From assembly GCA_023135745.1 (NCBI GenBank), contig JAGLSM010000026.1:1-11626 (forward strand): a stretch of 11,626 nt of DNA, written 5' to 3'. Made by a program: the position numbers and the translations under genes. Below are positions 1 to 6,291 of this stretch, piece after piece. The notes below the pieces were generated by a model, which searched no databases, was not told the origin of the DNA, and saw nothing but the letters and a program-made list of their open reading frames with translations. The number at the start of each line of letters is the position of its first letter. Positions within the stretch are counted from its first letter, which is position 1. The DNA comes from Spirochaetota bacterium. Its GTDB lineage: Bacteria > Spirochaetota > JAGLSM01.

Positions 1-78
1 AATATTGAAAAAATAGTTAAAGAAACTGAGAATAAAAATAATTTAAAATTTAAAATAAAAGAACATCAACATTGTTAA
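1..78 (+). CDS. C-terminal end of an unidentified protein (partial)
   Basis: Frame 1 is open from the window edge to a TAA at 76-78 and gives 25 residues ending in KFKIKEHQHC. The piece is lysine- and asparagine-rich and could be a real gene tail. It has a faint likeness to the last strand of Fur-family regulators, where a segment such as FKI..H is followed by a cysteine pair, but only one cysteine is present and the piece is far too short to assign. Function is unknown. In DNA this AT-rich, an open stretch this short can occur by chance. Confidence 0.3.
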   Translation, partial: NIEKIVKETENKNNLKFKIKEHQHC

Positions 79-346
79 TAATTATGGATTTTACTTAACA
101 GCGGCTTCACACAATTGCTAATATTCAGTAAATAACAATGTAACATTCCGGACTTTACATAAGAATGAATATATGCATTGTCTGTGGCGGTTCTTCGAAT
201 GAGTGGTTTCCACATTCCATATTTTTTACACTGTCTATAAGCTTTTCGACGCACATGTCTTAGAGTCATGTTAATCCCCGCAATAAAATCTGTATTTTCA
301 ATTCAAGGGTAAATGTTTTTTTGACGAAAATGATAAGGAGCCGGAT
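79..346. other. Intergenic region without a recognised gene
   Basis: No protein that I recognise is encoded here on either strand. A 64-codon minus-strand frame (75-269) exists but looks like chance (see rejected list). A TTGACG hexamer at 321-326 resembles a -35 box, but no good -10 box lies 17 nt downstream. The right end holds the AAGGAG ribosome site and the CCGG hairpin described separately. Confidence 0.4.
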
Positions 347-361
347 ATGGCCGGTTTTTTT
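341..361 (+). terminator. Weak terminator-like hairpin with a T7 tract (alternative reading)
   Basis: CCGG (341-344) can pair with CCGG (351-354) around a 6-nt loop, and seven T residues follow (355-361). Further A-T and G-T pairs could lengthen the stem. This resembles a weak intrinsic terminator on the + strand, possibly for the gene ending at 78. The same bases form the start of the small frame 347-397 with its good ribosome site. The two readings compete, or the hairpin attenuates a leader. Confidence 0.25.
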
Positions 362-397
362 GATTTTTGGGTTTTTAAAAAATTTACTTCCGGATAA
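347..397 (+). CDS. Possible 16-codon leader peptide, or displaced 5' end of the next gene
   Basis: An AAGGAG site (335-340) sits 6 nt before an ATG, ideal Shine-Dalgarno geometry. The frame reads MAGFFDFWVFKKFTSG and stops at TAA 395-397, five bases before the TTG of the following gene. That gene has no ribosome site of its own, so translation may be coupled through this frame. Alternatively, one -1 shift at the A6 run (377-382) would join MAGFFDFWVFKK to the downstream frame (IYFRIKKLNKQ..). This gives one membrane protein with a normal cytoplasmic start, so a frameshift, slippage or a sequence error is possible. The overlapping CCGG hairpin and T tract leave an attenuator reading open. Confidence 0.4.
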   Translation: MAGFFDFWVFKKFTSG

Positions 398-402
398 AAA
401 AA

Positions 403-882
403 TTGAATAAGCAGCTAGTTGTTCCAGTATCTATTTCCATCTTTGTGTTATTTATTGTAAGCATGTTTATTTTCGGGGATATGGGCGTATTGTCATCCTT
501 TGAAAAAAAAAGACAGATCAGACAGCTTAATTATGAAATATCCCTTCTTGATAATATCAGAGTTAATAAAATCAAATTTGCAGACAAATTAAAAAAAGAT
601 AAATCTCTGATAAGAAAATTAGCATTGATGTACGGCATGAAAGGCGGAGAAAATATAAAATATTCCGGTATTATGGAATCATTTAAAAAATATCCTCATA
701 ATTCAGTAAAAATAAATGGAACAAAACCATTTTTAATAAGATATCCTTTTTTGATACTTTTGATTTTTCTGGCTATTATGATTTTTCTGTTCTTTTTATT
801 GCTGCATAAGAGTAAAGTAAAAAGTAAGCATAGATATGTGAAAAACAGTATTGGCCGTGCAATACGTCCATCATGGAGTTAA
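403..882 (+). CDS. FtsB/DivIC-like (septum formation initiator-like) two-helix membrane protein
   Basis: The protein has 159 residues with a TTG start that has no clear ribosome site; see the frame at 347-397 for how it may really begin. One membrane helix lies at about 5-24. A polar segment that could form a coiled coil follows (about 32-65), then KDKSLIRKLALMYGMKGGEN at 66-84. This order, and the match of that segment to the 'iE..AR..lGM.kpGE' pattern, are what is seen in the FtsB/DivIC divisome family, whose members link FtsL and FtsQ/DivIB outside the membrane. Unlike typical FtsB, a second hydrophobic helix (about 111-134) and a basic tail follow. Both ends would then be cytoplasmic with the coiled coil outside. 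The 3' end overlaps the convergent synthase gene by 12 bp. The family call is from pattern only and could be wrong. Confidence 0.5.
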   Translation: MNKQLVVPVSISIFVLFIVSMFIFGDMGVLSSFEKKRQIRQLNYEISLLDNIRVNKIKFADKLKKDKSLIRKLALMYGMKGGENIKYSGIMESFKKYPHNSVKINGTKPFLIRYPFLILLIFLAIMIFLFFLLLHKSKVKSKHRYVKNSIGRAIRPSWS

Positions 883-1497
883 AATATCTCCGGGTATTTT
901 AAAACTTCCCTGTCGAAGAAGCAATAGCTTATTATTCCTTGCGTCTACAATAGTTGATGATATGTTTTCTTTTGTTGCTTTGACTTCTAATTTTTCTTCT
1001 ATATTACCTTCAATATAGAGTTCAACTTCATCACCAAAATATGAATATGCTTCATCTGAATCAACCGCCGGAGTTTTGCCTTGAGGATTAGCGCTGGGTG
1101 CGAATAGAGGCTCACCCAGTTCTGTTATAAGTTCAATCAGAAAATGGTCTTCAGGCATTCGAACAGCCTGACTTTCCCAGCCGTATATATGGCTACTAGA
1201 AGCCGGGAGCACCACGGTAAGAGGAGACGGCCATAGTTTTTTAAGATTATCCGGCGGTAGTTTTGAACATATAGTGCTGATCATATTCAGGGAAGATACA
1301 AGTGCGATTAGTTTTTTTTCAGAATCCCTTCCTTTAATCCTGTATATCTTTTCAACTCCGGGTCTATTGGAATAAAGACAGAGAATGCCGTACTGGGTAT
1401 CGGTTGGAGCTATGGCTAGCCCTCCGTTTTTCAGAGTCTCAATTAAGGTTTTTTTGCAATTTTGTATGCCGTCTTTTTCTATACTTAGTTTTTTCAT
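871..1497 (-). CDS. tsaC: Threonylcarbamoyl-AMP synthase (TsaC/YrdC/Sua5 family)
   Basis: This cytoplasmic enzyme makes threonylcarbamoyl-AMP from threonine, bicarbonate and ATP, the first step of t6A37 formation in ANN-decoding tRNAs. The 208 residues cover only the YrdC domain, without the extra C-terminal domain of long Sua5 proteins. Hallmarks are visible in order: PTDTQYGI (31-38), the basic KGR..EKKL loop (55-63), WPSPLTVVLP (89-98), AVRMP (111-115), FAPSANPQGKTP (132-143), STIVD (181-185) and LLRQGSF (193-199). Together these are the usual nucleotide- and substrate-binding elements. The gene stands alone. An AGGT lies directly before the ATG, so the ribosome site is weak. A YciO-type paralogue is possible, because the family splits into close subgroups. 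Confidence 0.88.
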   Translation of the reverse strand: MKKLSIEKDGIQNCKKTLIETLKNGGLAIAPTDTQYGILCLYSNRPGVEKIYRIKGRDSEKKLIALVSSLNMISTICSKLPPDNLKKLWPSPLTVVLPASSSHIYGWESQAVRMPEDHFLIELITELGEPLFAPSANPQGKTPAVDSDEAYSYFGDEVELYIEGNIEEKLEVKATKENISSTIVDARNNKLLLLRQGSFKIPGDILTP

Positions 1498-1605
1498 ACC
1501 TATATATACACAAACAATTTAATTTTCTCATTTTTATTTCAAGAACGGGTAAATTTTTAAAAATGACTTGTTTGAGCAAAAAAACATAGAATACCAAATA
1601 AATTT

Positions 1606-1621
1606 ACATTTGCACAAATGT
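1606..1621. promoter_or_regulatory. Inverted repeat ACATTTG-CA-CAAATGT, possible operator
   Basis: Perfect 7-bp arms are separated by two bases. The site overlaps the weak -35-like TTGTGC that faces the tsaC-like gene, which is where a repressor would bind. No specific regulator can be named, and short AT-rich palindromes also arise by chance. Confidence 0.25.
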
Positions 1622-1661
1622 TTCACTAAAGTAATTAATTATATGCGAGTTTCATTTTTTA

Positions 1662-1701
1662 AAATTTATCCGGGCTTGAAATCGCTGACAAATTTATCCG
1701 G
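1662..1701. repeat. Direct repeat of AAATTTATCCGG, two copies 28 bp apart
   Basis: The 12-mer occurs exactly at 1662-1673 and 1690-1701. Nothing ties it to a known element. It lies next to the large palindrome, so it may be debris of the same repeat or a pair of protein-binding sites. Confidence 0.35.
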
Positions 1702-1716
1702 ATAGCATTTATTCTT

Positions 1717-1755
1717 TAAGCTTTTTGTCCCGATATAATCGGGACAAAAAGCTTA
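1717..1755. repeat. 18-bp perfect palindrome after the efflux operon
   Basis: TAAGCTTTTTGTCCCGAT (1717-1734) is followed by the loop ATA and then its exact reverse complement (1738-1755). It starts one base past the stop codon of the PII-like gene, so it probably ends or protects the efflux operon mRNA. It is not a standard intrinsic terminator. In both directions the GC core GTCCCGAT is preceded by T5 and followed by A5, the reverse of the usual A-stem-T order. A dispersed palindromic repeat acting as an mRNA 3' end is the likelier reading. Confidence 0.6.
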
Positions 1756-2046
1756 TTATAATTTTAATTCTGTCATTCCAAGTGCAAAGAAACTCATTCC
1801 TTCCTTTGGAAACTTTTCTTTTATTTCTCTTCCGGCAGTTTTTATATCTTTCATTTGTTTTTCTGTAACAGCTGTAAAAATGACATTGTTTGTTGCAGGC
1901 CATACATTTGTTCCGAGGTGAGGTTCTCCTGATCCCTCACCCGTTGCTCCTTCAATCTTTGTGTATCCGCTGACATTGATGGTTTTTATCATTTCAATGA
2001 CTTCATCATCAATCGCATGGTTATAGGCAATCATAATCATCTTCAT
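1756..2046 (-). CDS. Small PII-like (GlnB-superfamily) protein of the RND operon
   Basis: The start chosen is the ATG at 2046, giving 96 residues. It overlaps the pump stop as ATGA and has GAGGTG 6 nt upstream; a GTG three codons earlier has no such support. The protein begins MKMIMIAYNHAIDDEVIEMI and has a conserved-looking centre, GYTKIEGATGEG (27-38), then HLGTNVWPATNN (43-54). I recognise this pattern from small proteins annotated as PII-like that lie at the end of RND efflux operons. The fold is predicted to be a ferredoxin-like trimer. The GlnB ATP-loop pattern TG..GDGK is not seen, so canonical ATP/2-oxoglutarate sensing is unlikely. By position it may modulate or sense the state of the pump. 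The operon-end hairpin starts right after it. Function is inferred from family and context. Confidence 0.7.
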   Translation of the reverse strand: MKMIMIAYNHAIDDEVIEMIKTINVSGYTKIEGATGEGSGEPHLGTNVWPATNNVIFTAVTEKQMKDIKTAGREIKEKFPKEGMSFFALGMTELKL

Positions 2047-5000
2047 GAGACACACCTCTTTTTTTTCTTTTCTTTTTTCATTTCAAACAGAGAATAAATA
2101 ACGGGTATAACTATAAGAGAGAGTATTGTAGCAACAGTAAGTCCTCCGATTACCGAACGCGCGAGAGGTGAGGTTGCTTCAGAACCTTCTCCAATTCCGA
2201 TTGCTATAGGCAGAAGTCCCAGGATTGTAGTTAGTGAAGTCATAAGTATTGGGCGCATTCTTCTTTTTCCGCCTTCTATAATAGCTTCTCTTGCTGAGAG
2301 TCCCCTTGCTCTTAGAATATTGATATAATCTATCAGAACTATCCCGTTGTTTACCACAATTCCCGCAAGGACCAGTATACCTATAAATGAATTTATATTA
2401 AGGGATGTGCCTGTTATAAAAAGGGCAATAAAAACACCAATAAGGGATAATGGTATTATAAAAAATATTATCAATGGGTCTCTGAAAGAATTGAAGATAG
2501 ATGCCATTACTGCGTATACAAGAAATATGGCGACAAGAGTTGCTAATGCCAGATCCAGAAAGGTTTCCTGCATATCCTTAAAGCTTCCACCGTATTCAAG
2601 GCTGAATCCTGCCGGTATTATGACTTTTTCTTCAATCATAGATTTGATTTTTGCTACTGACCCTGCCAGACCTCCGAATGTTGAAGCTGTGACATGAATT
2701 ACTCTTTCCTGCGTGTCTCTCTGAATTTCTATCGGGCCTGTTTCCCTTACGAATTTTGCGATATTACCAAGACGTATAGGTTTGCCTGTGAAGCCGGAAA
2801 TGATCTGTATGTTTTCAAGATCGGAGATTGATTGCCTGTCCTTTTTTCTTAGACGGACGAGAATATCTATCTCTCTGCCGTCTTTTCTAAAGTATGTAGC
2901 TACTTGTCCCAGAACACTTTGTTTGATTGTTGAGGCAATTGTAGAAATGTTTAATCCCAGATTAGCCGCTTTAATACGGTTGACTTTTAAAACAAGTTCA
3001 GGGACACCTTCTTTTCTGCTGATATCTATGTTATAGAGCTCTGGAATCTTTTCCATTATGGTATTGATTTCTTTAGCAAGCTTTGCGCCTTTTTTAAGGT
3101 CATTTCCTCTTATAAATACATCAATAGGTGCGCCTCCTCCAAACATGGCGGCTCCCCCTTGCAGCTCATACTTAATTTCTGCGATTCCCAATGGGGCATA
3201 TGCTTTTTTAACACCTTCTTTTAATATTTTAAGGTACTGGCTTGTTGACTTGTTTCTCAAGGATTTTTTAACAAGAACAAGCCGATAGCTAACCTTGTGG
3301 GTACCTGTTGGATTAAATATGGCGGCCATGCCTGTCGTTGAACCTGCAATATAAAAGATTGTTTTTAAATCTTCAGGAGGAATTATTTTTTTTATTATGG
3401 TTTCCAACTGGGTTACAGCTTTTGTTGTTGTTTTAAGATTTGTGCCCGCAGGGAGTGTTATTTTTATGCCTATATTCGCATTGTCAGATTCCGGCATGAA
3501 TTCCTTTTTTACCTGACTTTGTATTGGACCAAGCGCAAGAATAAGAGCAAAAATGCTTAAAAATATTACGGTTTTCCTTCTTCGAAGAGCAAGGGATATA
3601 ATATTTTTATAGCTTTTTTCCAAATAGTCAATACCGTCACGCATTTTTGATACTGAATAGATAAAAGGGGTTTTTATAATATTTAAAAGATTCATGACAC
3701 CTGATTTTAGGAAAGATGATTTTTTCTTTTTTATAGAATCTTTTTTCTTCCCCAGGAATTTTGCTGCGAGAAGAGGGATTAGTGTCAAAGCAACAAAAAG
3801 TGATGCCATGAGTGAAAACGATACGGTAAGAGCCATTTCCATAAAAATTTCTTTAGCGAGTCCCTCTGTGAAAACGATTGGGAGAAAAACACATACAGTT
3901 GTAAGAGTGGAAGAAATAATAGCCATGCCTACTTCTTGAGTACCAAGGCGGGCCGCTTCAGCAGGTTTTTTCCCCGATTTAATATGGGAGAATATATTTT
4001 CCAGAACTACAATTGCATTATCTACAAGCATCCCTATACCCAGCGCGAGTCCTCCGAGTGAGACTATGTTGAGGCTGACTTTGGCAAAATACATTATTAT
4101 AAATGTTGTTATTACTGACACGGGAATGGCAAGACCTATTATTAATGATGCACGAATGTCCTTAAGGAAAAGCAATACTATCAGTATGGCAAATAATCCT
4201 CCAAAAAATGCTGAAAATGAAACGCTGCTTATTGATTGGCGAATGAAATCGGCAAAGTTGAACATTTCAACAAGTTTTACTCCTTTTGGCAGTGTTTTGC
4301 GTATTTCTGCCATTCTTTTTTCAAGAAGACGTACGACTCCCACTGTGTTGGAACCGCTCTGTTTTCTTATAATGAGCCGGAGCCCTGGTTGACCGTTAAA
4401 TTTGGTTACAGAAAGTTTTTCTGAAACAGCCCATTTAACCTCTGCAACATTTTTAAGATATACCGGTATACCTCGTTTATATGCTATTACGATATTCCTG
4501 ATTTCTTTTATTGATTTGAATTCACCTTCGGTTCGGAGGATTAGTTGTTTAACTCCCTGGTCAATGTTACCACCAGCTACATTAGCGTTTTCTATTTTTA
4601 GTATGTTTACTATCTGTATTGGAGTGATTTTATAAGCATCCAGTCTGTTTCTATACAGATTCACCTGGATTTCTTTTTTACGTACTCCTTGTATGCTGAG
4701 GTTTGCCACTCCCTTGATTTGTTCAATCTTGTCTTTCACCTTGTATTCTGCCAGATCATACAGGTATGGAAGAGGCCTTTCCCCCATTAGTCCATAAAAG
4801 GCAATTGGTATATCTGAGGATGATATTTTTAATATTCTTGGTTTGGTAGCGTCTTCAGGGATATAGTCTCTGACAAAGTCAAGTTTGTCTCTGAGATCGG
4901 CTATGGCTGCATCCAGGTCTATACCCCACTTGAATTGGACTACTACAACTGAAAGGCCTTCTTTAGAGGTTGCCGTTAATTTATCAATGCTTTCTGCTGA

Positions 5001-5216
5001 TGCTACAGATCCTTCTACTATCTTTGTTATAGAGGTTTCTATCTCTTTAGGGCCGACTCCTGGATGTTGAGTCATAATTATTACCATTGGAAATGCCATA
5101 TCCGGCCAGAAGTCCAGGGAGAGTTTTCCAAAGCTTACAAAACCCAGGAGGAGTATAGACGCGTATATCATAATAGTAAATACTGGCCGGCGTATAGCTA
5201 TGTTTGATATTTTCAT
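2043..5216 (-). CDS. RND-family efflux pump, inner-membrane subunit (AcrB/BesB-like)
   Basis: A drug/proton antiporter of 1057 residues, the usual RND length, forming the trimeric motor of a tripartite exporter. It opens with the classic IAIRRPVFTIMI (6-17). Two halves each have one helix, a large periplasmic loop and a helix bundle (about 330-487 and 885-1045). GMLVDNAIVVLENI (395-408) is the TM4 motif and AGIVVNNGIVLIDYI (951-965) the TM10 motif. The AcrB Asp407-Asp408 pair is Asp399-Asn400 here, and the region of AcrB Lys940 reads NN. This variant is common in AcrB-like pumps outside the Enterobacteria. A basic linker (487-530) joins the halves, and the tail is KKEKKKK. The ATG overlaps the adaptor stop (ATGA), so the two are translationally coupled. 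The substrate cannot be told, but an HAE drug or amphiphile type fits better than a metal pump. Confidence 0.93.
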   Translation of the reverse strand: MKISNIAIRRPVFTIMIYASILLLGFVSFGKLSLDFWPDMAFPMVIIMTQHPGVGPKEIETSITKIVEGSVASAESIDKLTATSKEGLSVVVVQFKWGIDLDAAIADLRDKLDFVRDYIPEDATKPRILKISSSDIPIAFYGLMGERPLPYLYDLAEYKVKDKIEQIKGVANLSIQGVRKKEIQVNLYRNRLDAYKITPIQIVNILKIENANVAGGNIDQGVKQLILRTEGEFKSIKEIRNIVIAYKRGIPVYLKNVAEVKWAVSEKLSVTKFNGQPGLRLIIRKQSGSNTVGVVRLLEKRMAEIRKTLPKGVKLVEMFNFADFIRQSISSVSFSAFFGGLFAILIVLLFLKDIRASLIIGLAIPVSVITTFIIMYFAKVSLNIVSLGGLALGIGMLVDNAIVVLENIFSHIKSGKKPAEAARLGTQEVGMAIISSTLTTVCVFLPIVFTEGLAKEIFMEMALTVSFSLMASLFVALTLIPLLAAKFLGKKKDSIKKKKSSFLKSGVMNLLNIIKTPFIYSVSKMRDGIDYLEKSYKNIISLALRRRKTVIFLSIFALILALGPIQSQVKKEFMPESDNANIGIKITLPAGTNLKTTTKAVTQLETIIKKIIPPEDLKTIFYIAGSTTGMAAIFNPTGTHKVSYRLVLVKKSLRNKSTSQYLKILKEGVKKAYAPLGIAEIKYELQGGAAMFGGGAPIDVFIRGNDLKKGAKLAKEINTIMEKIPELYNIDISRKEGVPELVLKVNRIKAANLGLNISTIASTIKQSVLGQVATYFRKDGREIDILVRLRKKDRQSISDLENIQIISGFTGKPIRLGNIAKFVRETGPIEIQRDTQERVIHVTASTFGGLAGSVAKIKSMIEEKVIIPAGFSLEYGGSFKDMQETFLDLALATLVAIFLVYAVMASIFNSFRDPLIIFFIIPLSLIGVFIALFITGTSLNINSFIGILVLAGIVVNNGIVLIDYINILRARGLSAREAIIEGGKRRMRPILMTSLTTILGLLPIAIGIGEGSEATSPLARSVIGGLTVATILSLIVIPVIYSLFEMKKEKKKKRCVS

Positions 5217-6271
5217 AGGTTGCTGCCTGTATTTTTATTTTTTTTCTCAGGCTCCTGAGATATGATTTTTATCAGTGAACCATCAATAATATTTTCTTTC
5301 CCCAGAGTTACTACCCTTTCTCCCGGTTTAAGACCTGCAAGGATCTGTACAATTTTTCCCCGATAGAGTCCGGTTTTGACCCGTCTGAGCCTGGCTACAT
5401 ATATTTTACCTGATTTATCCTTAAGTTTCTTTTGAAGTTTTTTCTTTGTTTTCTTCTTGTCTTTGTCATTCTTTGTTGATTTTTTAATCTTCTTTTTAAG
5501 AGGATCCTTTTTTTTCTTGATTTCCTCAACAACAAAAACTTCTGTTCTTTCTATTGAATCAATAATTGAATCTATGGGCACTATTACCTGATTCCTGAAT
5601 TTTTTCACGATTACTGAAAAATCCGCGTAGTTTCCGGGCAGCAGTCTATTTCCAATATTGAAGAGCCGGACTCTTATCTCAAGTGTCCGGCTGCTTGGAT
5701 CCAGCATTGAGGATATCTTTGAAACATATCCACGGAATTTTATGTCAGGATAACTCTCAACCTTGATTTCAGTTTTCTGTCCTATCTTGAAATATCCAAG
5801 CTGTTTTTCTGTTACATTCAGCACACCTTCGACAATCCTTGTGTCCGCGATTAGCATCAGAGGAGTTGAATTGGCAATGGTCATTCCCTGTTCGACATAT
5901 ATTTTTCCTATTACACCTGAAATCGGAGAGGTAACAGTGGCAGGACGGTAGATCATGCCGACCTGGCTTCTGTCAATGGTTGCTACTATCTGTCCCCGGC
6001 CTACAAACTGCCCTTCACGGACATAGAGGTTAAGCACCTTACCGGGTACATCCGGGTAGATATCAACCTGGTTCTGCCCTTTGATCTCACCGTTGATTTC
6101 CACTCTGTGTTCGATAGGAGAATTTGTCACGAAGGATGCCATGACCGGTATTATTTTTTTGTCATTTTTGCGTTTCCCCGCAGGTTTGCATCCTGATGCG
6201 GTAAGAGCAATAACAAGTATCAGTACGGTTTTTATTATAAATAGATTTTTTATGAATTTTAATTTTTTCAC
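5213..6271 (-). CDS. RND periplasmic adaptor lipoprotein, hairpinless (BesA-like)
   Basis: The GTG at 6271 was chosen because GGAGG lies 5 nt upstream and the product (352 residues) then starts with a clean lipoprotein signal, MKKLKFIKNL...LTASGC, with Cys28 as the lipidation site. A TTG at 6295 would add eight charged residues and lacks this site. The adaptor links pump and outer-membrane channel. Two half-lipoyl strands are seen, around 69-98 and 110-141. They are joined by only about 10 residues (RSQVGMIYRP), where most adaptors have a long alpha-helical hairpin. A beta-barrel (about 148-222) and a membrane-proximal region follow. The latter is split by a lysine-rich insert, 251-288, with 21 Lys in 38 residues. 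The gene begins 20 nt after the channel stop and overlaps the pump start by 4 nt. Confidence 0.9.
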   Translation of the reverse strand: MKKLKFIKNLFIIKTVLILVIALTASGCKPAGKRKNDKKIIPVMASFVTNSPIEHRVEINGEIKGQNQVDIYPDVPGKVLNLYVREGQFVGRGQIVATIDRSQVGMIYRPATVTSPISGVIGKIYVEQGMTIANSTPLMLIADTRIVEGVLNVTEKQLGYFKIGQKTEIKVESYPDIKFRGYVSKISSMLDPSSRTLEIRVRLFNIGNRLLPGNYADFSVIVKKFRNQVIVPIDSIIDSIERTEVFVVEEIKKKKDPLKKKIKKSTKNDKDKKKTKKKLQKKLKDKSGKIYVARLRRVKTGLYRGKIVQILAGLKPGERVVTLGKENIIDGSLIKIISQEPEKKNKNTGSNL

Positions 6272-6291
6272 ATTGTCCTCCGGTTTTAATT

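Larger units (their letters stand above)
1498..1716. other. AT-rich gap with short repeats
   Basis: No gene is seen. The region should hold the minus-strand promoter of the tsaC-like gene, but only weak candidates exist (TTGTGC, 18 nt, TATTCT read on the - strand). It contains a 16-bp inverted repeat at 1606-1621 and a 12-bp direct repeat, AAATTTATCCGG, at 1662-1673 and 1690-1701, both listed separately. Confidence 0.4.

Noticed and set aside
75..269. 64-codon minus-strand frame, basic and with several cysteines, beginning MTLRHVRRKAY
   Set aside because: A GGGGA lies 5 nt before the ATG, so it cannot be excluded. However, it matches no family I know, its composition is unlike the neighbouring genes and it has no conserved-looking motif. 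Treated as chance.
2047..2055. GTG at 2055 as start of the PII-like gene
   Set aside because: The ATG at 2046 has GAGGTG at ideal spacing and an ATGA overlap with the pump stop; family members start at the equivalent MKMI.
2347..5070. Several plus-strand frames of 60 to 116 codons opposite the pump gene
   Set aside because: They are antisense shadows of a clearly real long gene and encode no recognisable protein.
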